Assembly (NCBI RefSeq): GCF_002300165.1
Contig: NZ_MLCE01000021.1
Location: 372,001-436,000, forward strand
Source: Streptomyces sp. Tue6028
GTDB lineage: Bacteria > Actinomycetota > Actinomycetes > Streptomycetales > Streptomycetaceae
Length of the DNA: 64,000 nt
Direction of reading: 5' to 3'
Shown here: piece by piece, positions 1 to 10,839 of the stretch
How positions within the stretch are numbered: the first letter of the stretch is position 1
Layout of the letters: each line of letters begins with the position of its first letter
Program-made: the position numbers and the translations under genes
The notes under the pieces: generated by a model
The model's database searches: none
What the model saw: the letters and a program-made list of their open reading frames with translations, nothing else
Told to the model about the DNA's origin: nothing

Positions 1-397
1 ACTGTCCGCCCAACCACCACCCGTCACGCCCGACAGCGTCTTCCCGCGGGCACCGCGCGATCAACACCCGTGCAGGCCCGGACATCGCCCGGGAGGCCCG
101 GACATCGCCCGACAGGGGCGGACGGGGCGCCGCGGACGGCCGGATCGCCGCCCTCCCGTGTGACACGGGGCACTTTCCGGAGTGGCGCGGCCGACCTGCG
201 GGCAGGTGCCGTGTCGGAGCGGCCGGACCCGCCCCGCCCGAGGAGCCCTGACGACTCCGTCGGTCCGTTGGTCCGAGTGATCACGTCGTGAGCGGGACAT
301 CTCACGATGCGATATCTCGGAGGGGAAATCCGGCCGCTCGTTAAACTGAGCCGACCGCAGTTGTGCGGTGCAGAGACGGATTGAGCGAGGAGCGCAC
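1..397. other. Leader region upstream of aspartokinase, no gene seen
   Basis: No convincing protein-coding gene. Positions 72-111 hold two adjacent near-identical 19-20 bp units built on GCCCGGACATCGCCCG. Closer to the gene the sequence becomes less GC-rich (TTAAACTGAG near 341-350), as expected for a promoter and leader. The GAGGAG just before the GTG at 398 serves as the ribosome binding site. Confidence 0.5.
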
Positions 398-1675
398 GTG
401 GGCCTTGTCGTGCAGAAGTACGGAGGCTCCTCCGTAGCCGATGCCGAGGGCATCAAGCGCGTCGCCAAGCGGATCGTGGAAGCGAAGAAGAACGGCCACC
501 AGGTGGTCGTCGTCGTTTCCGCGATGGGCGACACGACGGACGAGCTGATCGATCTCGCCGAGCAGGTATCTCCGATGCCCAGCGGACGAGAGTTCGACAT
601 GCTGCTGACCGCCGGGGAGCGGATCTCCATGGCCCTGCTGGCGATGGCGATCAAAAACCTGGGCCACAGCGCCCAGAGCTTCACCGGCAGCCAGGCAGGT
701 GTCATCACCGACTCGGTCCACAACAAAGCGCGGATCATCGACGTCACGCCTGGCCGTATCCGTACGGCCCTCGACGAGGGCAACATCGCCATCGTCGCCG
801 GCTTCCAGGGCGTCTCGCAGGACAAGAAGGACATCACCACCCTCGGCCGCGGCGGCTCCGACACGACCGCCGTCGCGCTGGCGGCGGCCCTCGACGCCGA
901 GGTCTGCGAGATCTACACCGACGTGGACGGCGTGTTCACCGCCGACCCGCGCGTGGTGAAGAAGGCCCGGAAGATCGACTGGATCGCCTTCGAGGACATG
1001 CTGGAGCTGGCGGCCTCCGGCTCCAAGGTGCTGCTCCACCGCTGTGTGGAGTACGCCCGCCGCTACAACATCCCGATCCACGTGCGCTCGTCCTTCTCCG
1101 GACTCCAGGGCACCTGGGTCAGCAACGAGCCGATTCAGCAAGGGGACCGCAAGGTGGAGCAGGCCATCATCTCCGGTGTCGCGCACGACACCTCCGAGGC
1201 CAAGATCACGGTGGTCGGCGTTCCGGACAAGCCGGGCGAGGCCGCCTCGATCTTCCGCGCCATCGCCGACGCCGAGATCAACATCGACATGGTCGTGCAG
1301 AACGTGTCCGCGGCCTCCACCGGCCTGACGGACATCTCCTTCACCCTTCCCAAGACCGAGGGCCGCAAGGCCATCGACGCCCTGGAGAAGGCGAAGACCG
1401 CGATCGGCTTCGACTCCCTGCGTTACGACGACCAGATCGGCAAGATCTCCCTCGTCGGCGCCGGCATGAAGACGAACCCGGGTGTCACGGCGGGCTTCTT
1501 CGAGGCGCTGTCCGACGCGGGCGTGAACATCGAGCTGATCTCCACCTCCGAGATCCGCATCTCCGTCGTCACCCGTGCCGACGACGTCCCGGAGGCCGTC
1601 CGCGCCGTCCACACCGCCTTCGGACTCGACTCCGACAGCGACGAGGCCGTCGTCTACGGAGGCACCGGCCGCTGA
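398..1675 (+). CDS. ask: Aspartate kinase (aspartokinase), alpha/beta type
   Basis: Phosphorylates L-aspartate with ATP, the first step toward lysine, threonine, methionine and diaminopimelate. The protein of 425 residues opens with the kinase signature KYGGSS (residues 7-12). It carries the GRGGSDTT segment of the amino-acid kinase fold near residue 150 and ends with two ACT regulatory domains (about 265-420). I chose GTG 398 because GAGCGAGGAGC precedes it and the family starts right before the KYGGSS strand; an upstream in-frame GTG at 368 has no ribosome site. The stop overlaps the start of asd by one base (TGATG), so the two are translationally coupled. An internal start at 1154 probably also yields a separate beta subunit. 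Confidence 0.97.
   Translation: MGLVVQKYGGSSVADAEGIKRVAKRIVEAKKNGHQVVVVVSAMGDTTDELIDLAEQVSPMPSGREFDMLLTAGERISMALLAMAIKNLGHSAQSFTGSQAGVITDSVHNKARIIDVTPGRIRTALDEGNIAIVAGFQGVSQDKKDITTLGRGGSDTTAVALAAALDAEVCEIYTDVDGVFTADPRVVKKARKIDWIAFEDMLELAASGSKVLLHRCVEYARRYNIPIHVRSSFSGLQGTWVSNEPIQQGDRKVEQAIISGVAHDTSEAKITVVGVPDKPGEAASIFRAIADAEINIDMVVQNVSAASTGLTDISFTLPKTEGRKAIDALEKAKTAIGFDSLRYDDQIGKISLVGAGMKTNPGVTAGFFEALSDAGVNIELISTSEIRISVVTRADDVPEAVRAVHTAFGLDSDSDEAVVYGGTGR
1154..1156 (+). promoter_or_regulatory. Internal GTG start for the aspartokinase beta subunit
   Basis: An in-frame GTG (codon 253) opens the segment VEQAIISGVAHD, which lines up with the known start of the beta subunit of Corynebacterium-type aspartokinases. 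AAGGGGA lies 8 nt upstream as a ribosome binding site. The resulting ~173-residue product would hold only the ACT regulatory domains. Confidence 0.6.
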
Positions 1676-2757
1676 TGGCCGGGTCCGTGGGACCCAAGAG
1701 GTCCTTGGCGCCGACGCTCGCGGTCGTGGGAGCGACCGGAGCGGTCGGCACGGTCATGCTCCAGATCCTGTCCCAGCACGCGGACATCTGGGGCGAGATC
1801 CGCTTGATCGCCTCCCCGCGCTCGGCCGGCCGCAAGCTGGCCGTGCGCGGCGAGGAGGTCGAGGTCGTGGCGCTGTCGGAGGAGGCCTTCGACGGGGTCG
1901 ACGTCGCCATGTTCGACGTACCGGACGAGGTGGCCGCCCAGTGGGCGCCGATCGCCGCCGCCAAGGGCGCGGTCGTCGTCGACAACTCCGGAGCCTTCCG
2001 GATGGACCCGGACGTGCCCCTCGTCGTCCCCGAGGTCAACCCGCACGCCGCGCGCGTGCGTCCGCGCGGGATCATCTCCAACCCGAACTGCACCACACTC
2101 TCGATGATCGTGGCCCTGGGTGCGCTGCACGCCGAGTTCGGGCTGCGTGAACTGGTCGTCTCCAGCTATCAGGCGGTCAGCGGCGCCGGCCGGGCCGGCG
2201 TCGAGACCCTGCGCCAGCAGCTGTCGCTCGTCGCCGGTACGGAACTGGGCACCAGCCCCGGTGACGTACGTCGGGCCGTGGGCGACAACACCGGGCCCTT
2301 CCCGGAGCCCGTCGCGCTGAACGTGGTGCCGTGGTCCGGGTCCCTCGCCGAGGACGGCTGGTCCTCGGAGGAGATGAAGGTGCGCAACGAGTCCCGCAAG
2401 ATCCTCGGACTGCCGACGCTGAAGGTGGCCGTCACCTGCGTCCGCGTACCCGTCGTCACCACGCACTCACTGACCGTCCACGCCCGCTTCCAGGGCGAGG
2501 TCACCGTCGCCAAGGCGCGGGAGATTCTCGCCACAGCGCCGGGGGTCGTGCTGTTCGACGATCCGGCCGCCGGGGAGTTCCCCACCCCCGCCGACGTGGT
2601 GGGCACGGACCCGACCTGGGTCGGCCGCGTCCGCCGGGCTCTGGACGATTCGACCGCACTCGAACTGTTTGTGTGCGGGGACAACTTGCGCAAGGGTGCC
2701 GCATTGAACACCGCTCAGATCGCCGAGCTGGTGGCGGCGGAGATCATCGGGGCGTAG
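1675..2757 (+). CDS. asd: Aspartate-semialdehyde dehydrogenase
   Basis: Reduces aspartyl phosphate to aspartate semialdehyde with NADPH, directly following aspartokinase in the pathway. The 360-residue protein has the nucleotide-binding loop GATGAVG at residues 19-25 and the catalytic cysteine in SNPNCTT (Cys139). The conserved QAVSGAGRAG segment follows at about 165-175. Length is normal for the family. The ATG overlaps the ask stop (TGATG), so the pair forms an operon. The N-terminus is about ten residues longer than the shortest homologues, but no internal start is better placed. Confidence 0.97.
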   Translation: MAGSVGPKRSLAPTLAVVGATGAVGTVMLQILSQHADIWGEIRLIASPRSAGRKLAVRGEEVEVVALSEEAFDGVDVAMFDVPDEVAAQWAPIAAAKGAVVVDNSGAFRMDPDVPLVVPEVNPHAARVRPRGIISNPNCTTLSMIVALGALHAEFGLRELVVSSYQAVSGAGRAGVETLRQQLSLVAGTELGTSPGDVRRAVGDNTGPFPEPVALNVVPWSGSLAEDGWSSEEMKVRNESRKILGLPTLKVAVTCVRVPVVTTHSLTVHARFQGEVTVAKAREILATAPGVVLFDDPAAGEFPTPADVVGTDPTWVGRVRRALDDSTALELFVCGDNLRKGAALNTAQIAELVAAEIIGA

Positions 2758-3207
2758 GTTCTGCCTTCTGGATGTGCGCGGGTTCCGCAAGGTTCTGCGT
2801 CCTGGACGTCCGGCAGCCGGAATCTCGGTGGCCGTCGGGGGATTCATTTGTAGGATCTGTGTGAGTTCGGTGAGCGGACTATGGTCCGACCACTTGAATC
2901 CGCCCCTGTTGGCGTCCGAAGATTTTCCTCCCCGTTCTCCGCAACCGCGCGGAGGGCGGGGAGCGTCTTTGCGCTCGCCATTCAGGGGCGTCCGGGGGCG
3001 GCACGGCACATGGGGCATAGGGGAAGAGCTGGTACGCATGAGGGCATTTAGTGCACTGTCAGGCGCGCTGAGAGGCGTCCCGGCCGGCGGTCCCGCAGGC
3101 GCACCAGGGGGTGCTCCGGAGGGTCTGCTTCCGGCCAGTGTGCCGACCGACGCGAATGTGACGCCTGTCGCGTACAACCCTGCCGGGGGGACGCGTGTCA
3201 AACAGGC
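2758..3207 (+). other. Intergenic region between asd and the sigma gene
   Basis: No supported gene. An open frame at 2774-3310 has Pro/Gly/Ala-rich composition and no family resemblance. Positions 2845-2885 are relatively AT-rich (ATTCATTTGTAGGATCTG) and could hold the promoter of the sigma operon. Confidence 0.4.
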
Positions 3208-3876
3208 GTGGCAGAGGTACTCGACTTCACCGCGGTCCAGACGAGGGGCACAGCCCTGCGTCCACCCCGCCGACTCCGCAGCCCCGGCGCGCCCGGCGGC
3301 ATGCCGGTGATCGCGCCCATGCCCGCAGCGCGGCCCGCCCGCATACCGAATCAGCGTGACGGCTCCGACGACAGCTTGGCCGCCGGTACCACCGTCGACC
3401 ATCTGACCGAGACCTACCGCGCCCACTACCGGTCGCTCCTGGGCCTCGCGGCGCTCCTGCTCGACGACACCGCCTCCTGCGAGGACGTCGTCCAGGAGGC
3501 CTTCATCCGGGTGCACTCGGCGCGCAAACGCGTCCGCGACCCGGAGAAGACGCTCGCCTATCTGCGGCAGACCGTCGTCAACCTGTCGCGCTCCGCGCTG
3601 CGTCGGCGCATCCTCGGCCTCAAGCTCCTGTCGAAGCCGATGCCCGACATGGCGAGCGCCGAGGAAGGCGCCTACGACCAGCTGGAGCGCGACGCGCTGA
3701 TCAAGGCCATGAAGGGGCTCTAGCGCCGTCAGCGCGAGGTCCTGGTCCTGCGCTACTTCGCGGACATGACCGAGGCCCAGGTCGCCGACACGCTCGGCAT
3801 CTCGCTGGGCTCGGTCAAGGCGTACGGCTCCCGCGGCATCGCCGCGCTCCGCATCGCCATGGAGGCCCCGGCATGA
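3208..3876 (+). pseudogene. SigE-family ECF sigma factor interrupted by an in-frame TAG
   Basis: Region 2 of an ECF sigma factor is clear (YRAHYRSLLGLAALLLDD, then CEDVVQEAFIRVH). Region 4 follows in the same frame (RRQREVLVLRYFADMTEAQVA, then GSVKAYGSRGI). Between them, TAG at 3721-3723 stops translation after AMKGL. Reading through gives one continuous frame ending at TGA 3874-3876, so only one codon separates this from an intact 222-residue sigma factor; CAG (Gln) to TAG is the simplest change. The next gene starts inside the stop (ATGA), the usual arrangement for a sigma gene and its partner. The start is uncertain: GTG 3208 has a weak ribosome site, and ATG 3301 is the alternative. It could be a true nonsense mutation or a sequencing error. 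Confidence 0.8.
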
Positions 3877-4994
3877 GTGGGCACGACGAGCGGTGGAGCC
3901 CCGACGAGAGTCGGCGCCACGAGCACGAGCACAAGCAATCGCACGCTGGGAACGGAACTGTGAACCACGGCCCCGACGGACAGTCCGACGAACATACGGG
4001 CGGACAGGGACCCGACGGGCTCGGCTCCGACGAACTGGCACTGCGCCGGCTGCTCCACCAGGCCGTCCAGGAGATCGAGCCCACCGACGGCACCCTCGAC
4101 CACCTGCGCCGTGCCGTTCCGGCCAGGCGCGCCCGCAAGCGGCAGGCCGTCGTCGGCATGGCCGCGGCCGCGCTCTTCATCGGCACCGCCATCCCCGCCT
4201 TCGTCCACGTCTCGAACTCCGCCGGATCGAACGCCGACCCGTCCATGGCGGGCAACGCCTCGCACGCCCAGGGCGGCACCGGCCAGGGCAAGGACGCCGA
4301 CGGCCACGAGAAGGCGACGGGCGGCTCCTCCGGCACCTCGAAGGACAAGGGCAAGGAGGGCGGCAAGAGCACGCCCGGCACGGGCAAGAGCACCGGCGGC
4401 GGCGCCACCACGGGCGGCGTCGACCCGACGGCCTCGGCCGCGACCACGCCCGCCTGCACGACCGAGCAGATCGGCGGGGCCACCAGCGCCGTCGGCGTCC
4501 CGGACTCCACCGGCGCGGTCTACGGCTCCTTCACCTTCTCGAACGTCTCCGCCGCCAGCTGCACGCTCACCGGCGCGGGCACGGTGAACGCGTCCGCCGC
4601 GGGCGCCGCGGACCCCGCCAAGGTCGGCGTGTCGACCCATGTGGCGGGCGACGCGGCCACCGGGCTGCCGGACCCGTCCACGGAGGTCGCCTCCCTGGTG
4701 CTCCAGCCGGGCGCGTCGTACGTGGTGAAGTTCGCCTGGGTGCCCTCGGAGACCTGTCCCACCACCTCGGAGCCCTCACCTGACCCGACGCCCACCGAGG
4801 GCGCCGGCGACACCGGCAGCACCGGTACGACCGACGGTGGCGGCGTCGCGCCGCAGCTCGTCACGGAGGACGGGGTGGCCGACGGCAGCGTCGCCGTGTC
4901 CAACACGGCGACGACGGGCGGGGCGACGGCCTCCACGACCGTCTCCAACGCCTGCGCGGGCACCGTCTACCACACGGGCGTCCTGACGTCCTGA
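3873..4994 (+). CDS. Membrane-anchored protein with DUF4232-like domain, sigma-linked
   Basis: A 373-residue protein translationally coupled to the sigma gene (ATGA at 3873). The N-terminal ~90 residues are charged and cytoplasmic-like (ALRRLLHQAVQEIEP). One membrane span follows (about 90-112, VVGMAAAALFIGTAIPAF), then a Gly/Ser/Lys/Thr-rich linker. The exported domain has a Cys in CTTEQIGG and others in SAASCTLTGAG, SETCPTTSE and SNACAGT, resembling DUF4232 proteins. Position and topology suggest an anti-sigma or sigma-controlled surface protein, but no ZAS zinc motif is visible. Function is inferred from context only. Confidence 0.75.
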   Translation: MSGHDERWSPDESRRHEHEHKQSHAGNGTVNHGPDGQSDEHTGGQGPDGLGSDELALRRLLHQAVQEIEPTDGTLDHLRRAVPARRARKRQAVVGMAAAALFIGTAIPAFVHVSNSAGSNADPSMAGNASHAQGGTGQGKDADGHEKATGGSSGTSKDKGKEGGKSTPGTGKSTGGGATTGGVDPTASAATTPACTTEQIGGATSAVGVPDSTGAVYGSFTFSNVSAASCTLTGAGTVNASAAGAADPAKVGVSTHVAGDAATGLPDPSTEVASLVLQPGASYVVKFAWVPSETCPTTSEPSPDPTPTEGAGDTGSTGTTDGGGVAPQLVTEDGVADGSVAVSNTATTGGATASTTVSNACAGTVYHTGVLTS

Positions 4995-5142
4995 GCGACG
5001 CGGACGGCGCCTCGCGCCGCTGCCCCCTGCTCTTGCCGCGAGCCGTCCCGTGCCGTGAGGCCCGGTCCCCGGGGCCGGGCCGTCCCGGGGCCACCACTGC
5101 GGCGCAGGGCGGTCCGAGGGCCCGGACTGCCGCCCGAAGGAC

Positions 5143-6018
5143 TCAGGCGGTCGTCGACGACGAGGCCGGAGCGCCGCCCCCGGCAGGGACCCCGCCCTCC
5201 CCGTCGATCCCGGACTCGATTCCGTCCCCGGACCCGGACTCCGACCCGCTGCCGGCCCCTTCGGGGACGATGCCCAGCTCGGCGTCCCGCGCGAACTCGA
5301 CCTCGCGGCGCAGCAGCCGGAACCACATGAAGACGACGAAGCCCGCGAAGACGAACCACTCGCCGGTGTAGCCGAGGTTCTGGAACGCCTTCAGGTCCAG
5401 GCCGGTGTTCTGCGGAGCCGCCGCGGGCACCGCCTTCATCCCGCCGTCGGCCTTGTCGAGGGTGATCCACGCCTCGTAGACCTTCTTGTACGGCACCAGG
5501 TTCACCAGCGACGCGGAGCTGATCGCGCCGGTCTGCCCGGCGGGAAGACCACCGGCCGAGCTGACGCCGTTGGACCCGGGGCTCTCGGACGCCTGGAGCG
5601 CGCCCGTCACGGTGACCTCACCCGTCGGCGCGGCCGGCGCCTTCGCCGGGTCCGCGTCACCGGGCAGCCAGCCCCGCACGACGGGCAGCGCACCGCCGTC
5701 GGTCCGCAGCATGGTCAGGACGTAGTACCCGCGCTCGCCGTCCAGCTCACGGCCGGGTACGAGCAGTTGCCTGCCGTACTGCCCGGTCGCGGTGGCCTGC
5801 TTGCCGGACGTCGCCTTGTCCACGGGCAGCAGTTCGGCCAGCGGGCGGGGCGACGAGGTCCCGGCCTCCGCGGCCAGGTCGCTCGCCGTCCGATGGTCGG
5901 CGACCCGGTCCTCGAACCGTCCCAGCTGCCATGACCCCATGAAGACGCAGAAGGGGATGGCCAACAGCACGAAGACGTTGATCCCCCACCAGCGGGGCGT
6001 CAGCAGGAACCGGTACAC
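5143..6018 (-). CDS. SURF1 family protein (cytochrome oxidase biogenesis)
   Basis: SURF1 proteins assist haem a insertion and assembly of aa3-type cytochrome c oxidase in the membrane. The protein starts VYRFLLTPRWWG, runs into the first span (INVFVLLAIPFCVFMGSWQLGRFE, the family hallmark), has an extracytoplasmic middle, and ends with a second span (GEWFVFAGFVVFMWFRLL) and an acidic Ser/Gly tail. I place the start at the GTG whose last base is 6018. Read on the minus strand, TACCTT lies 7 nt before it, the pattern of a leaderless transcript. An upstream in-frame GTG at 6108 would add 30 Pro/Ala-rich residues. The gene is divergent from the S9 peptidase. Confidence 0.88.
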   Translation of the reverse strand: MYRFLLTPRWWGINVFVLLAIPFCVFMGSWQLGRFEDRVADHRTASDLAAEAGTSSPRPLAELLPVDKATSGKQATATGQYGRQLLVPGRELDGERGYYVLTMLRTDGGALPVVRGWLPGDADPAKAPAAPTGEVTVTGALQASESPGSNGVSSAGGLPAGQTGAISSASLVNLVPYKKVYEAWITLDKADGGMKAVPAAAPQNTGLDLKAFQNLGYTGEWFVFAGFVVFMWFRLLRREVEFARDAELGIVPEGAGSGSESGSGDGIESGIDGEGGVPAGGGAPASSSTTA

Positions 6019-6025
6019 GCCTTCC

Positions 6026-6031
6026 AAGGTA
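6026..6031 (-). promoter_or_regulatory. -10 box of a leaderless promoter for the SURF1-like gene
   Basis: On the minus strand TACCTT ends 7 nt before the GTG at 6018, matching TANNNT at leaderless spacing. Confidence 0.45.
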
Positions 6032-6100
6032 CGGGGCCCGTGCGCACGGGCGGGCCGCGGGGTCGCCGCCACCGGTCCCGTCGGCCCCGGCGAACGGGGT

Positions 6101-6109
6101 TTGTCCACA
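6101..6109 (+). promoter_or_regulatory. DnaA box
   Basis: A perfect TTGTCCACA, the Streptomyces DnaA box consensus, lies in the space between the divergent SURF1-like and S9 peptidase genes. Confidence 0.4.
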
Positions 6110-6148
6110 GGCTGGGGACCGCGTCGGCGAAGACCCCGCCCGGCCAGG

Positions 6149-6154
6149 CACTAT
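6149..6154 (+). promoter_or_regulatory. -10 box of a leaderless promoter for the S9 peptidase
   Basis: CACTAT is followed by six bases and then the ATG at 6161; only the first base departs from TANNNT. Confidence 0.4.
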
Positions 6155-6160
6155 GGGGCC

Positions 6161-8008
6161 ATGACTGAGAGCAGCAGGTCCAACGAGCAGCAGACCGCCA
6201 TGCCCGACTGGGAGAAGCGCTTCAGGGCGCCGCGGGTGTCGCTGCCGGACTGGGCGGAGGACGCCCCGCACCGCTCCCTGTTCGTCTCGAACGCGACGGG
6301 GACGTACGAGCTGTACGCCTGGGACCGCGCCACGGGAGAGCAGCGCCAGGTCACCTCGCGGGCGAACGGCACGACGGACGGAGTGCTCTCGCCGGACGGC
6401 GAGTGGATCTGGTGGTTCGACGACAAGGACGGCGACGAGTTCGGCATCTGGCGCCGCCGCCCCTTCACCGCCAAAGCCCCCGAGAGCGCCGGCGGCGACC
6501 CGCAGGCGCGGCCCGACGAGCCGGCGGTGCCCGGTCTCGACCCCTCGTACCCGGCCGGGCTGGCCATCGCCCGCGACGGGCGCACCGCCGTCGTGGGCCG
6601 CTCCACGGACGAGGACGGCTCCACCATCCATGTGGCGCGCGCCGGCGAGACCCCCGTGGAGATCTACCGGCACCGTGAGTCGGCCGGCGTCGGTGACCTC
6701 TCGCACGACGGCTCGCTCGTCGCGATCGAGCACACCGAGCACGGCGACGCGATGCACTCGGCGCTGCGCGTCCTGCGCCCGGACGGATCGACGGTCGCGG
6801 AGCTCGACGACACCAAGGGCGGCACGGTCGAGCTGGGCCTGGAGGTGCTCGGCTTCGCCCCGGTCGACGGGGACGGCCGGCTCCTCATCGGGCACCAGCG
6901 GCGCGGCCGCTGGGAGCCGCTCGTGTGGGACGTGACCACCGGCGAGGAGACGGACCTCGGCCTCGACCTGCCCGGAGACGTGGCCGCCGAGTGGTATCCG
7001 GACGGTTCCGCCCTCCTCGTCGCCCACAGCTTCGAGGCACGCAGCGACCTGTGGCGGTACGACCTCACGTCCCGCGAGCTGACCCCGGTGCCCACCCCGC
7101 CCGGCACCGTGTCCGGCGCGACGGCCCGCCCGGACGGCACCGTGGAGTACCTGTGGTCGTCGGCCGCGGAGCCGTCCGTGGTCCGCTCCACGACCGGCGA
7201 GGTCGTGCTGGACCCGCCCGGCCTGAAGTCCCCGGGATCGGTGCCCGTGGAGGACTTCTGGGTGGAGGGCCCCGGCGGCCGCATCCACGCCCTCGTCCAG
7301 AAGCCGGCCGGCACCACCGGCCCAATGCCCACGGTCTTCGACATCCACGGCGGCCCGACCTGGCACGACAGCGACTCGTTCGCGGCGGGCCCGGCAGCCT
7401 GGGTCGACCACGGGTACGCGGTCGTCCGGGTCAACTACCGCGGCTCCACGGGCTACGGCCGCGCGTGGACCGACGCCCTCAAGCACCGCGTCGGCCTCAT
7501 CGAGCTGGAGGACATCGCCGCCGTCCGCGAATGGGCGGTCACCTCGGGCCTCGCGGACCCCGACCGCCTGATCCTCACCGGCGGTTCCTGGGGCGGCTAC
7601 CTCACCCTCCTCGGCCTCGGCACCCAGCCCGACGCCTGGACCCTCGGCATCGCCGCCGTCCCCGTCGCCGACTACGTCACGGCGTACCACGACGAGATGG
7701 AAGCCCTGAAGGCCATGGACCGCACCCTCCTCGGCGGCACCCCGGAGGAGGTCCCCGAACGCTTCGAGGCGTCCTCCCCCCTCACCTACGTCGACGCGGT
7801 CAAGGCCCCCGTCTACATCTCCGCGGGCGTCAACGACCCCCGCTGCCCCATCCGCCAGATCGACAACTACGTCACCCGCCTCGCCGCCCGAGACGCCGTC
7901 CACGAGGTCTACCGCTACGACGCCGGCCACGGCTCCCTGGTCGTCGACGAACGCATCAAGCAGGTCCGCCTGGAACTGGACTTCGCCCAGCGCCATCTGA
8001 CGGACTGA
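6161..8008 (+). CDS. Prolyl oligopeptidase family (S9) serine peptidase
   Basis: A 615-residue cytoplasmic peptidase with an N-terminal beta-propeller (about 1-370) and a C-terminal alpha/beta hydrolase domain. The nucleophile is Ser476 in GGSWGG, the acid is the Asp in GVNDPRC, and the His is in YDAGHGS. This order and spacing fit acylaminoacyl peptidases. The start at ATG 6161 is supported by a -10-like CACTAT six bases upstream; longer upstream readings are Arg/Pro-rich and run into the SURF1 gene. No signal peptide is seen. Confidence 0.93.
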   Translation: MTESSRSNEQQTAMPDWEKRFRAPRVSLPDWAEDAPHRSLFVSNATGTYELYAWDRATGEQRQVTSRANGTTDGVLSPDGEWIWWFDDKDGDEFGIWRRRPFTAKAPESAGGDPQARPDEPAVPGLDPSYPAGLAIARDGRTAVVGRSTDEDGSTIHVARAGETPVEIYRHRESAGVGDLSHDGSLVAIEHTEHGDAMHSALRVLRPDGSTVAELDDTKGGTVELGLEVLGFAPVDGDGRLLIGHQRRGRWEPLVWDVTTGEETDLGLDLPGDVAAEWYPDGSALLVAHSFEARSDLWRYDLTSRELTPVPTPPGTVSGATARPDGTVEYLWSSAAEPSVVRSTTGEVVLDPPGLKSPGSVPVEDFWVEGPGGRIHALVQKPAGTTGPMPTVFDIHGGPTWHDSDSFAAGPAAWVDHGYAVVRVNYRGSTGYGRAWTDALKHRVGLIELEDIAAVREWAVTSGLADPDRLILTGGSWGGYLTLLGLGTQPDAWTLGIAAVPVADYVTAYHDEMEALKAMDRTLLGGTPEEVPERFEASSPLTYVDAVKAPVYISAGVNDPRCPIRQIDNYVTRLAARDAVHEVYRYDAGHGSLVVDERIKQVRLELDFAQRHLTD

Positions 8009-8093
8009 CGACACCGCCCCGATCCGGCTCACCCCGGTCCCGGCGTGGGCCCGCGGCTCCCGGCCCGTCTCCATGAGGGCTGGGGGCACGTAC

Positions 8094-8200
8094 CAGCCCG
8101 TCCGGCGCTTGAGGACGAGGCCGTCCAGGCCGAAGCGGGGGTCTGGGGGCGGCAGCCCCCAGGGCAACGGGACGGGTAGGGGCGGAGGGGGCGAAAACCC
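8094..8200. repeat. Streptomyces intergenic repeat, copy 1
   Basis: About 105 bp beginning CAGCCCGTCCGGCG and containing TTGAGGACGAGGCCGT and GGGGGCGG..CCCCC inverted segments. It is closely repeated at 24658-24762. It lies between the convergent ends of the peptidase and the channel-like gene. Such elements are common between genes in Streptomyces; the remaining ~70 bp up to 8273 show no gene. Confidence 0.75.
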
Positions 8201-8273
8201 CCGGGCGGCGCCACCCACACGGCACCCCGGGAAGCCCGTGAGGGCCCGCGGCACTCGGCTCAGCCCGAAGGAC

Positions 8274-10445
<2,172 letters not shown>

Positions 10446-10491
10446 GAAGGAGAAGACTGCCCTACCGGGACAGCCGGTTCCACAGCACCGC

Positions 10492-10522
10492 CACGGGACC
10501 GGCGCCCCGGACCGGGCCCGTG
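10492..10522 (-). terminator. Hairpin downstream of the FDHR-repeat gene
   Basis: CACGGG and CCGG pair with CCGG and CCCGTG just past the stop of the minus-strand gene. No T-run follows, which is usual in this genus. Confidence 0.4.
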
Positions 10523-10530
10523 GGGGAGTA

Positions 10531-10839
10531 CTACAGCACGACGATCACGAAACCTCCGTGGTGGAAGAAGGAGCCTTGGTCGAAGCGGTGGTCGAAGCGG
10601 TGGTCGAAGCGGTGGTCGAAGCGGTGATCGAAGCGATGGTCGAAGCGGTGGTCGAAGCGGTGGTCGAAGCAGCCTCCGCCCCAGCCGTTCCAGCCGTCGC
10701 CGCACCAGTTGGTCACCTGGGTGTGGACGGCGGGGGTTGCCGCCATGGCCGTCCCCGTCGTACCGACCGCGGCGCCGCCGACCGTCAGAAGGCCGACCGC
10801 GGCCACCGCGGCCAGGCGCCTCGCGCGTTGTGCTCGCAT
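10531..10839 (-). CDS. Small secreted FDHR-repeat, His-rich protein
   Basis: A 102-residue protein starting at an ATG preceded by GGAGGGAAGG. The signal peptide MRAQRARRLAAVAAVGLL continues through an AMA|ATP-type cleavage site near residue 36. The mature part has a short Trp/Gly segment with two Cys (NWCGDGWNGWGGGCFDH), then seven perfect FDHR tetrapeptides and an eighth FDQ, ending in SFFHHGGFVIVVL. Regular His, Asp and Arg spacing could bind metal or polyanions, but this is inference; I know no named family. The repeat is encoded by a 12-bp tandem unit, so copy number may vary between strains. Confidence 0.7.
   Translation of the reverse strand: MRAQRARRLAAVAAVGLLTVGGAAVGTTGTAMAATPAVHTQVTNWCGDGWNGWGGGCFDHRFDHRFDHRFDHRFDHRFDHRFDHRFDQGSFFHHGGFVIVVL
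10578..10670. repeat. 12-bp tandem repeat encoding FDHR units
   Basis: Nearly eight copies of GGTCGAAGCGGT, with single-base variants only at 10626-10636. Near-identity of the units suggests recent expansion. Confidence 0.9.

Noticed and set aside
341..1612. 423-codon minus-strand frame over ask
   Set aside because: Asp/Gly/Val/Arg-rich shadow of aspartokinase.
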